Position numbers and translations under genes: made by a program
Notes under the pieces: model-generated
Seen by the model: only the letters and a program-made list of their open reading frames with translations
The model's database searches: none
Told to the model about the DNA's origin: nothing
Shown here: one piece after another, positions 21,601 through 30,040 of the stretch
Layout: each line of letters begins with the position of its first letter
Position numbering within the stretch: position 1 is the first letter of the stretch
DNA from: Mytilus edulis
Taxonomy: Eukaryota; Mollusca; Bivalvia; Mytilida; Mytilidae
Assembly (NCBI RefSeq): GCF_963676685.1
Contig: NC_092345.1
Coordinates: 86,369,592-86,433,591, forward strand
Direction of reading: 5' to 3'
Length of the DNA: 64,000 nt

Positions 21601-24089
21601 AGCAATAATGTTCAGCAAAGTAAGATTTACAAATAAGTCAACTTGACTGAAATGGTCAGTTGACCCCTTTAGGAGTTATTGCCCTTTATAGTCAATTTCT
21701 AACCATTTTTCGTAAATCTTAGTTATCTTTGACAGAAATCTTCTCCTCTGAAACTACTAGGCCAAATTAATCCAAACTTGGCCACAATCATATTTGGGGT
21801 ATATAATTTAAAAAAATGTGTCCGGTGACCCGGCCATCAAATCAAGATGGCCGTCACAGCTAAAAATAGAACATAGGGGTAAAATGCAGTTTTTGGCTTA
21901 TAACTCAAAAACCAAAGCATTTAGAGCAAATCTGCCAGGATAAAATTGTTTATCAGGTCAAGATCTATCTGCCCTGAAATTTTCAGATGAATCAGACAAC
22001 CCGTTGTTGGGTTGCTGCCCCTGAATAGGTATTTTAAGGAAATTTTGCTGTTTTTGGTTATTATCTTGAATATTATTATAGATAGAGATAAACTGTAAAC
22101 AGCAATAATGTTCAGCAAAGTAAGATTTACAAATAAGTCAACATGACCGAAATGGTCAATTGACCCCCTAAGGAGTTATTGTCCTTTTCTAGTCAATTAT
22201 TAACAATTTTCATAAAATTTGTAAATTTTTATTAACATTTTCTCCTGAAACTACTGGGCCAAGTTCATTATAGATAGAGATAATTGTAAGCAGCAAGACT
22301 GTTTAGTAAAGTAAGATGTACAAACACATCACCATCACCAAAACACAATTTTGTCATGAATCCATCTGCTTCCTTTGTTTAATATTTACATAGACCAAGG
22401 TGAGCGACACAGGCTCTTTAGAGCCTCTAGTTTATTGAGTCAGGAACTATTTCAGAATTATTATTAGAATAACCCTTCTGTATGTAAAGGTATTCTTATC
22501 AGGTTCGAATGTTTTAATACATTTCAAAATTGAAAATTAAATCCATATTATTTTGGCTTTACACTTTAACGACTTGATATTCTCAAAGTTGATCAGGATT
22601 GAAAAAGGAATTTTCACCGTTACCAAGTCTGATTTGTTGTCCCATGAATATCCCCCTCCCCCAAATTGATGTACTTTGTTAATTTTGTCATTATTTGCAG
22701 GGTCAGTGTTTTATAGCAATCGATCCAGACAATTTTGCTGAAGGATTCACTGAGAGAATGCAGTCATTAATGGATAGTTGCAGAAACCAGGAACCGGTAA
22801 ATAAGTCTCATAGTATATCTTAACAGTGACATGTCTGATGTGCACAGCCAAATATTCTGCATGGAAATGAGACATGCCAATGCTTAAACAACTCTGTATT
22901 AAATATCATTTACTTACCTTTAGTGGTTCATCTCAAACTGATAAAATCAAAAACTTTCAAAAAATGAAAACTTTGCAAAAGTTTCATAACTCAGGGGCAG
23001 GTCTAAATAATCTCCAAAGAAATTAGATGTGCCAATACAAAATATTCTTATTTTTATGTTATCATAAACAACACAAACTTTAACAATTTTTTTAACATTG
23101 ACAGGAAAACAACACACCTGGCCTTTGCAACTTCGTCCATGTTAAGAAAAAAAACATCTATAAAGAGGAAAATATATAATGTATAATATGTAATTATAGG
23201 CTGACCAAGATCCTGTTTTAGTAGCTGGTGACCCAGAAAAACACCATCAAGCTTTGTGTGACAAGTTAGGAGGCATACCATATCACCCAGCTCAAATTAG
23301 AATAAGTGTAAGTAGATTGTTCAAACAAGACAATAAAAAAACTCTTCAGTTTTACATATTCTGATTTGAACTATTCTTGCTTTGTTTAATCATCAAATCT
23401 CACTATGCAAGTGTAGCATGATATGACTTCTATGCCTATCAGAGTTTTGTTTAACTTCTTTACCAATAGTAGAATCAGTCCTTTTGTAATTGTACCACCA
23501 GAGTCAAATTCCAAAGTTTGAAAATCTATTTGATTAATCGATGAAACAATTATACATTGAACTGATTAAATTGCAAATAGAAAAGTGTTTTTTGTAATGG
23601 GTTTTATTGCATTTTCCAACCTAAGAGAGATAAAAGTTAGACCTTCTAAATCAGAGACTCATATTATAGTAAGTCATTATTTTGTTTGAAATTCATGATA
23701 AGGAAGTCACCTAACTGGAGCTGGATGGTAAGAACTACTTTTTATTATTTCACAGCACTAACAACCTTTAACATTAAAAGCAATATGTTAAAATATTTAA
23801 CCACTTGATCAGTTTGTGGGAGAAAAATTCAAACTGCAATTTGGTAAACTATTACCACAAAGCCCCCTGATAAGCACAGTAATTGTTTCAATGAAAAATA
23901 CTCAATAGGACATATCACAAATGGATCCACACAACAGAAAATGAAAAAGATACAAGTAAAAAATAACAAATACTTGTATTTATGTGAATAATCATAAAAA
24001 GTATAAACTATTGGAATATAAGTTTTTTTTTCATATTCCAGAAGGATCTTGCAACTAGATACAAAGTAACACCAATGAAACCATTGTGA
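12631..24089 (+). CDS. LDH2/MDH2-family malate/lactate-type dehydrogenase, 12 exons, 356 aa
   Basis: Coding exons: 12631-12796, 13040-13150, 13897-13977, 14302-14363, 14659-14712, 15026-15124, 15496-15561, 16930-16990, 18925-19043, 22701-22796, 23200-23307, 24042-24089. All junctions are GT-AG, phases match, and the total is 1,071 nt with TGA. The protein belongs to the NAD(P)-dependent oxidoreductases related to bacterial YlbC, YjmC and AllD, which oxidise small 2-hydroxy acids such as malate, ureidoglycolate or sulfolactate. They are unrelated to classical LDH and MDH. Hallmarks are RGHASHG (residues 45-51), SNHFGTAG (121-128, whose His is the expected catalytic acid/base), LGTNP (161-165), [11 protein letters not shown] (181-191), [21 protein letters not shown] (235-248) and FIAIDP. 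The length fits the family (about 330-365 aa). No signal peptide is evident, so it is probably cytosolic. The exact substrate cannot be read from sequence. The gene converges on ELP2. Confidence 0.94.
13512..13575 (+). repeat. Short dispersed repeat in intron 2
   Basis: The sequence 'tgattgttggttgcttaacg' followed by 'tccagtggcaaatatttcat' is, from memory, a short repeat common in mussel DNA. Its first part recurs at about 42327-42350 in an ELP2 intron. It does not touch an exon. Confidence 0.5.
14967..14983 (+). repeat. CA microsatellite
   Basis: A run of about eight CA dinucleotides in intron 5 of the LDH2/MDH2 gene. Confidence 0.8.
15562..15900 (+). repeat. Degenerate tandem repeat in intron 7, first block
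   Basis: About 30-35-bp units built on 'aagttgttactctgttg' and 'tgtaaatggacatgt' run on, often alternating as two subtypes ('gttgatgtaaatg' and 'attggtgactatgg'). A long open frame across the block only reflects the repeat having a length near a multiple of three and few stops. It should not be taken as a gene. Confidence 0.75.
15905..16261 (+). mobile_element. Probable dispersed element splitting the tandem repeat
   Basis: The tandem array stops near 15900 and resumes near 16262. Between them lies unrelated sequence including 'gttctcctatttatttgta', 'ggtttggctagccacaaaat' and 'catcggtatactactgttgc', which I recognise as typical of a dispersed mussel repeat. No terminal repeats or target duplication could be fixed by eye. 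Confidence 0.5.
16262..16556 (+). repeat. Degenerate tandem repeat in intron 7, second block
   Basis: Continuation of the array at 15562-15900 with the same 'ggacatgtaagttgttactc' type units, fading out by about 16556. The rest of the intron, to 16929, shows nothing recognisable. Confidence 0.7.
17711..17873. mobile_element. hAT-like MITE, about 163 bp
   Basis: It starts CAGTGGCGGATCC and ends with the inverted counterpart of CATAGGCGGATTT. The 5'-CAG(N)GGCGGA terminus is usual for hAT-type non-autonomous elements. The interior is G/C-homopolymer rich, including 'gggggggcctggcccccc', in strong contrast to the AT-rich intron. No clean 8-bp target duplication is visible, so the class is tentative. 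Confidence 0.6.
18332..18465 (+). repeat. Dispersed mussel repeat in intron 8
   Basis: The string from 'aggggtgcggcattttctcg' through 'ctttcggctgttttctgctc' to 'tcccaatttccattttcaat' matches, from memory, one of the commonest dispersed repeats in Mytilus sequence. It is non-coding here. Confidence 0.6.
20034..20048 (+). repeat. Target-site duplication, left copy (15 bp)
   Basis: TAAGATTTACAAATA stands here and again at 21097-21111, flanking the Penelope-like insert. Undisturbed copies of the host repeat carry the sequence once, for example near 21628 and 22127. Confidence 0.85.
20108..20150 (-). ncRNA. Hammerhead-like fold of Penelope type
   Basis: The minus strand reads AGCCT, CTGAAGA, one extra A, GGTCC-TTGAA-GGACC, GAAA, CCGGCC, AGGCT. 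Stem I (AGCCT/AGGCT) is perfect over 5 bp, stem II has 5 bp, and CTGAAGA satisfies CUGANGA. Stem III is the minimal CCGG type reported for Penelope-like elements. Position 16.1 is C rather than U and an additional A precedes stem II, so this copy is probably impaired. It lies on the strand opposite to the endonuclease frame. Confidence 0.6.
20200..20420 (+). repeat. GC-rich CCGGCGGTT degenerate array
   Basis: About ten to twelve imperfect 16-18-bp units based on 'aaccggcggttgtgtt' stand between the hammerhead-like fold and the endonuclease frame. The GC content is far above that of the flanks. Each unit is partly self-complementary (AACCG/CGGTT), so single strands could fold in many ways. Confidence 0.75.
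20413..21099 (+). pseudogene. GIY-YIG endonuclease domain of a Penelope-like element (N-terminally truncated)
   Basis: The frame is open from 20413 to the TAA at 21097-21099 without internal stops, but has no upstream ATG, and the reverse transcriptase that normally precedes it is missing. Visible in order are the connector [19 protein letters not shown], a CSNEKCSYC cysteine cluster, the GIY-YIG core ([18 protein letters not shown]), FKARLGEH with its Arg and His, KHFNQTGHN, and REDYWILQL with the metal-binding Glu. In the family this domain nicks target DNA for reverse transcription. The stop codon lies inside the right target-site duplication, so the frame is closed by host sequence or by chance identity. 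Sequence integrity suggests recent insertion. Confidence 0.85.
21097..21111 (+). repeat. Target-site duplication, right copy (15 bp)
   Basis: Identical to 20034-20048. Host repeat sequence 'agtcaacatgaccgaaatgg' resumes directly after it. Confidence 0.85.
23308..24041 (+). other. Intron 11 of the LDH2/MDH2 gene, nothing recognised
   Basis: AT-rich sequence without identifiable repeats or frames. It ends in the acceptor 'ttttttttcatattccag'. Confidence 0.6.
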
Positions 24090-24502
24090 TGACAGACGTT
24101 TCATTTTGTTTGTTTATTGGTATACTTAACTAAAGATTATTGTTAGTCCCACTTTAAATGGTACCAAAGGCTATTAATAGACTCAGATTCAAATTGTTGA
24201 GCACTTTGACCTGATGAGAATATTAAATATTTCAACCATCAATTTTTATGCATTTGAATTTATTCAAGGTTAGAGCCCTTATTACTTTATCACTCCACAC
24301 TGTCGTCTCACAATTGTTTTACCATTTGTGTTATCCTCCATTAATCTACCAGATTTTGTTATAAAGGACGCTTGTAATTTTAAATGATACCCCCAATATA
24401 TGTATTGAACTTTTTGTTGGTTTTATTAAAAATATTTATCATAAAGGTATTGGATCCAGTGTTCTGTTTTATAGTGTATTAATGCCGGACTTGGCAATAT
24501 AC

Positions 24503-24508
24503 AATAAA
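24503..24508 (+). terminator. Candidate poly(A) signal of the LDH2/MDH2 gene
   Basis: AATAAA about 415 nt after the stop codon. A second AATAAA is at about 24552. Either could serve. The choice cannot be made from sequence alone. Confidence 0.3.
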
Positions 24509-24629
24509 CAGCTGCACCATGAGCACATGATACTTCCATCCTGCTTTCAAAGAATAAAGTTCAATAACTTCTCAATTTCATATTGAAAATTTATGAAAAA
24601 CTAAAGGAAGGTTAATATCTTAATAGATA

Positions 24630-25460
24630 CAAGAGTGCACACGCTGAAATGTCTCACCTTCTATACTAATCATTGATATTATGTTGATAGTCCTAAATAT
24701 AAAGCTAAGCTTTATTACAACTGTCACATAAACTTAACATTAACCAAGATAACTAAACAAAGACCAATGAACCTTGAAAAAGAGGTCCAGGTCAGATGAA
24801 CCATGCCAGGCAGACAGGTACAGCTAACAATGCTTCTATACAACATATATAGTTGACACATTACTTATAGTTTAAGAAAAATTGACCAAAACACAAAAAC
24901 TTAACACTGTGCAATGAACCGTGAAAATGAGGTCACGGTTAAATAAAACCTGCTTGACTGACATAAAGATCATAAAATATTTCCATACACCAAATATAGT
25001 TGACCTATGGCATATAGTATTAGATAAAAAGACCAAAACTCAAAAACTTAACTTTGACCACTGAACCATGAAAATGAGGTCAAGGTCACATGACATCTGC
25101 CTGCTAGACATGTACACTTAAAATCATTCCATACAACAAATATAGTAGACCTATTGCATATGGTATGAGAAAAACAGACCAAAACACAAAAATTTAACTA
25201 TAACCACTGAACCATAAAAATGAGGTCAAGGTCAGATGACACCTGCCAGTTGGACATGTACACCTTACAGTCCTTCCATACACCGAATATACTAGCCCTA
25301 TTGCTTATAGTATCTGAGATATGGACTTGACCACCAAAACTTAACCTTGTTCACTGATCCATGAAATGAGGTCGAGGTCAAGTGAAAACTGTCTGACAGA
25401 CATGAGGACCTTGCAAGGTACGCACATATCAAATATAGATATCCTATTACTTATAATAAG
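24630..25460 (+). repeat. Dispersed element with ~135-bp tandem units (left part)
   Basis: From 'caagagtgcacacgctgaaa' onward, units repeat with 'ccactgaaccatgaaaatga' then 'ggtcaaggtca', 'gacatgtacac' and 'atacaacaaatatag'. The array is broken at ATAAG (25456-25460) and continues at 29582, so everything from 25461 to 29581 is later insertion. The element ends near 29836 in a strong hairpin. It is a familiar bivalve repeat type and non-coding. Confidence 0.7.
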
Positions 25461-25929
25461 GAAGTACACCACTAATTAATGGCCCCATTGCTTTCTATGT
25501 TAAATTCCTCAATTTCGAGTGGTCACAGCTCTTTTATCTTAAGTTCAAATAAAGTGACAATCATTGCATGTCAAAGCAACACCTTCTGGTGTCCTGTACT
25601 GAAAAAATCAACATACCTTACATGGCATATAAGAAAGAACTGGTTCCCGGAACTTCAGATGTACCAAAACAGGTACTTCCGATCTGACAAAAAGGCAAAA
25701 TGTACCCTCCTTTTTAAATTTCATGCCATTTTTTTATTTTTCAAATTTATCAGTCAAAAATTGTTCTGCAATGATTACCAGTCATGCAGCTTTCATTTGA
25801 TACCAAAATTAATAAAATATTCTAAATATTTTGAAAGTTATGTCCATCCGTAGGAACTATTTTGTGTTAAATATGTACTACTTTCTGGTATGTGCTTTCT
25901 GGCCGGGCCTGAATTAGTGGTGTTACACC
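25461..25929. mobile_element. 469-bp TIR element, copy 1
   Basis: Starts GAAGTACACCACTAATT and ends AATTAGTGGTGTTACACC, which are imperfect inverted repeats. Next to them AATGGCCC and GGGCCTGA extend the symmetry. It is about 97% identical by eye to copy 2 at 29110-29581. An open frame of about 120 codons inside it is repeated only in part in copy 2, because of indels, and matches nothing known, so I read the element as a non-coding MITE. Confidence 0.75.
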
Positions 25930-26133
25930 TATAACAGAACCAAACTTGCTATATTGACTTGAGCATTACTTTATTTCATTCTATGATCTATTTCAAGCAA
26001 TAAAAAACATATAAAGCTTTAGTCCAAATACTATTTTATAAATTTTAAGCTCAAATTGGACTGGTAGTAACATATGGGTTATTCAAAGAAAACTGCATAC
26101 GGATATTACCATTGGCCAATATACCTTTTTTAT

Positions 26134-28439
26134 TAGCTCACCTGGCCCAAAGGGCCAAGTGAGCTTTTCCCATCACTTGGCGTCCGTCGTCCGTCGTCTG
26201 TCGTCCGTCGTCGTCCGGCGTCGTTAACTTTTACAAAAATCTTCTCCTCTGAAACTACTGGGCCAAATTACACCAAACTTGGCCAAAATCATCATTGGGG
26301 TATCTAGTTCAAAAAATGTGTCCGGTGACCCGGCCAACCATCCAAGATGGCCGCCATGGCTAAAAATAGAACATAGGGGTAAAATGCAGTTTTTGGCTTA
26401 TAACTCAAAAACCAAAGCATTTAGAGCAAATCTGACAAGGGGTAAACTTGTGTAACAGGTCAAGATCTATCTGCCCTGAAATTTTCAGATAAATCGGATA
26501 ACCTGTTGTTGGGTTGCTGCCCCTGAATTAGTAATTTTAAGGAAATTTTGCTGTTTTGGGTTATTATCTTGAATATTATTATAGTTAGAGATAAACTGTA
26601 AACAGCAATAATGTTCAGCAAAGTAATATTTACAAATAAGTCAACATGACCGAAATGGTCAGTTGACCCCTTTAGGAGTTATTGCCCTTTATAGTCAATT
26701 TTTAACCATTTTTCGTAAATCTTAGTAATCTTTTACAAAAATCTTCTCCTCTGAAACTACTTGGCCAAATCAATCCAAACTTGGCCACAATCATCTTTGG
26801 GGTATGTAGTTTGAAAAATATGTCCAGTGACCCAGCCATCCAATCAAGATGGCCGCCATGGCTAAAAATAGAACCTTGGGTAAAATGCAGTTTTTGGCTT
26901 ATAACTCAAAAACCAAAGCATTTAGAGTAAATCTGACATGAGGTAAATTTGTTTATCAGGTCAAGATCTACCTGCCCTGAAATTTTCAGATGAATTGGAC
27001 AACTCGGTTTTGGGTTGCTGCCCCAGAATAAGTAATTTTAATGAAATTTTGCTGTTTTTGGTTATTATCTTGAATATTATTATAGATAGAGATAAACTGT
27101 AAACAGCAATAATGTTCAGCAAAAAAAGATTTACAAATAAGTCAACATGACCGAAATGGTCAGTTGACCTTTTTAGGAGTTATTGCCCTTAATAGTCAAT
27201 TTTTAACCATTTTTCGTAAATCTTAGTAATCTTTTACATCTTCTCCTCTGAAACTACTTGGCCAAATCAATCCAAACTTGGCCAAAACCATCTTTGGGGT
27301 ATGTAGTTTGAAAAATGTGTCCAGTGACCCAGCCATCCAATCAAGATGGCCGCCATGGCTAAAAATAGAACTTTGGGTAAAATGCAGTTTTTGGCTTATA
27401 ACTCAAAAACCAAAGCATTTAGAGTAAATCTGACATGAGGTAAATTTGTTTATCAGGTCAAGATCTACCTGTCCTGAAATTTTCAGATGAATTGGACAAC
27501 CCGGTTTTGGGTTGCTGCCCCAGAATAAGTAATTTTAATGAAATTTTGCTGTTTTTGGTTATTATCTTGAATATTATCATAGATAGAGATAAACTGTAAA
27601 CAGCAATAATGTTCAGCAAAAAAAGATTTACAAATAAGTCAACATGACCGAAATGGTCAGTTGACCTCTTTAGGAGTTATTGCCCTTAATAGTCAATTTT
27701 TAACCATTTTTCGTAAATCTTAGTAATCTTTTACATCTTCTCCTCTGAAACTACTTGACCAAACTACACCAAACTTGACCAAAATCATCATTGGGGTATC
27801 TTGTTTAAAAAATGTGTCCGGTGACCCGGCCAACCATCCCAGATGGCCGCCATGGCTAAAAATAGAACATAGGGGTAAAATGCAGTTTTGGGCTTATAAC
27901 TCAAAAACCAAAGCATTTAGAGCAAATCTGACAAGGGGTAAAATTGTGTAACAGGTCAAGATCTATCTGCCTTGAAATTTTCAGATAAATCGGATAACCT
28001 GTTGTTGGGTTGCTGCCCCTGAATTGGTAATTTTAAGGAAGTTTTGCTGTTTTTGGTTATTATCTTGAATATTGTTATAGATAGAGATAACTTGTAAACA
28101 GCAATAATGTTCAGCTAAATAAGATCTAGAAATAAGTCAACATGACCAAAATCGTCAGTTGATCCCTTAAGGAGTTGTTGCCCATTTTATTCAATTTTTA
28201 ACAATTTTCACTAATTTGGTAAATTTTTGTAAATTTTTACAAAATATTTTTCACTGTATCTAAAGGTCCAAGTTTATTATAGATAGAGAAAATTCTAAGT
28301 ACCAAGAATGTTCAGTAAAGTAAGATCTACAAACACATCACTATCAGCAAAACACAATTTTGTCATGAATCCATCTGTGTCCTTTGTTTAATATGCACAT
28401 AGACCAAGGTGAGCGACACAGGCTCTTAAGAGCCTCTAG
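26134..28439 (+). mobile_element. Hairpin-ended dispersed element with ~500-bp internal tandem units, copy 2
   Basis: Second member of the family at 19053-22430, about 2.3 kb. It has the same 5' hairpin (26136-26164), four internal units starting near 26237, 26742, 27240 and 27741, a partial unit near 28240, and a 3' hairpin AGGCTC/GAGCCT (28420-28435) before CTAG. Units 2 and 3 are more alike than the others, pointing to internal amplification within this copy. Confidence 0.75.
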
Positions 28440-29109
28440 TTCTCAATATTATTGTTTTATTTATTCATTTCTATTAGGAAAGCTATGTGCTTACTAATAG
28501 TCATATTTTTATCAGAGGTTCTTCATTAAATAAAAATATATCAGTTTAAACTTAAGACATAAATGAGAAATTATCCCCCCTTTTTTCTTGAAACTGGAAA
28601 AGGGCTTTTTTTTGTATATACCATAATTCTGTGGTAAAACATAGATTAATAAGAGCAATTTATATATCCCTCAGCTAGATAACTTGCTAAACTGGTTCAA
28701 AATTGCATGTACAGTGAGATTTTAGAATTCTTATATGAGTATGTACTATTTGCCTTGATTGTAAAAGGCTACCATAAGAAAAACAAAAAAACTTGAAAAA
28801 TCATAAGATTATTTTGACCAAGAGCTATTTTGTTCCATATACAAGTCATAAAATACTTGTTTTATTGATTTCAATCAGAAAAATGCAAAAATAAGAACTT
28901 GGAGTCAAGTCTTAACTGCATGCATGCTGTATGACCATAAAAGACTAACATACCTGAGTATGCTAATTTAAGAGCTTAAATTTTCAATAAGCAGGACGGT
29001 TGACCAAAAAAAGATTATTAAACATGATTACTAACATCAAATTGGACTTATTTTCATTGGAATAGGTACAACTTCTAAAAATTGGATTTCTGGTGATTCT
29101 CTGTAATAG
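28440..29109. other. Unassigned AT-rich sequence between repeats
   Basis: About 670 bp with no recognised gene or repeat. It lies inside the block bounded by the two 470-bp elements. Confidence 0.5.
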
Positions 29110-29581
29110 GAAGTACACCACTAATTAATGGCCCCATTGCTTTCTATGTTAAATTCCTCAATTTCGAGTGGTCACAGCTCTTTTATCTTAAGTTCATTAA
29201 AGTGACAATCATTGCATGTCAAAGCAACACCTTCTGGTGTCCTGTACTGAAAAAATCAACATACCTTACATGGCATATAAGAAAGAACTGGTTCCCGGAA
29301 CTTCAGATGTACCAAAACAGGTACTTCCGATCTGACAAAAAGGCAAAATGTACCCTCCTTTTTAAATTTCATGCCATTTTTTTATTTTTCAAATTTATCA
29401 GTCAAAAATTGTTCTGCAATGATTGATTACCAGTCATGCAGCTTTCATTTGATACCAAAATTAATAAAATATTCTAATCATTTTGAAAGTTATGTCCATG
29501 CGTAGGAACTATTTTGTATTAAATATGTACTACTTTCTGGTATGTGCTTTCTGGCAGGGCCTGAATTAGTGGTGTTACACC
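29110..29581. mobile_element. 470-bp TIR element, copy 2
   Basis: Same orientation and ends as copy 1 (25461-25929). Differences are few, for example a TGAT duplication near 29423 and single substitutions. ATAAG follows at 29582-29586, matching ATAAG just before copy 1. Confidence 0.75.
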
Positions 29582-29836
29582 ATAAGAGAGAATTCAACAT
29601 TACAAAAAATTTGAACTTTTTTTTCAAGTGGTCACTGAACCATGAAAATGAGGTCAAGGACATTGGACATGTGACTGACGGAAACTTCCTAACATGAAGC
29701 ATCTATATACAAAGTATGAAGCATCCAGGTCTTCCACCTTCTAAAATATAAAGCTTTTAAGAAGTGAGCTAACGCCGCCGCCGCCGGATCACTATCCCTA
29801 TGTCGAGCTTTCTGCAACAAAAGTTGCAGGCTCGAC
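29582..29836 (+). repeat. Right end of the ~135-bp-unit element, with terminal hairpin
   Basis: It resumes with 'gtggtcactgaaccatgaaa' type units and then a GCC-repeat run (29773-29785). It ends in a stem-loop at 29802-29836, with GTCGAGC/GCTCGAC as outer stem, CTGCAAC/GTTGCAG as inner stem, loop AAAA and a TTT bulge. A similar end (52160-52233) closes the repeat at 51249. Confidence 0.65.
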
Positions 29837-30015
29837 AATAAATCAGTCACCTTAGTTTAATGAAAACTGCCCAAAGCACTTTAAAGATATTGTCTGAAAA
29901 CTAGATAATAACCTCTTTTGATATCATATTGTTAACATACAAACAATAATTACAAATTTCAATGTAAAGAGTTATCTAAATGTACAACATTACTAGAAAA
30001 TAATCATTTCAATTT

Positions 30016-30021
30016 TTTATT
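30016..30021 (-). terminator. Candidate poly(A) signal of ELP2
   Basis: AATAAA on the minus strand, about 20 nt beyond the ELP2 stop codon. If used, the 3' UTR would be very short. A more distal signal is also possible. Confidence 0.3.
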
Positions 30022-30040
30022 TTGTTAACTTAAATTATGA

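Larger units (their letters stand above)
19053..22430 (+). mobile_element. Hairpin-ended dispersed element with ~500-bp internal tandem units, copy 1
   Basis: It starts TAGCTCACCTGG 9 bp after the exon 9 donor and ends at CTAG (22427-22430). The 5' end folds as a 13-bp hairpin with loop AAA (19055-19083), and the 3' end as AGGCTC/GAGCCT (22411-22426) directly before CTAG. Between them are four imperfect units of about 500 bp, each beginning 'ttctcctctgaaactactgg' and ending near 'ccatttttcgtaaatcttag'. A Penelope-like fragment interrupts unit 2 (20049-21096). Without that insert the length is about 2.3 kb, as in copy 2 (26134-28439). A 3' hairpin directly before CTRR plus a tandem core recalls non-autonomous Helitron/Helentron-type elements described in bivalves. 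That is an inference. Confidence 0.75.

Noticed and set aside
25479-25853. 124-codon open frame
   Set aside because: It lies wholly inside a MITE. The second copy has indels that change the frame and no homology was recognised.
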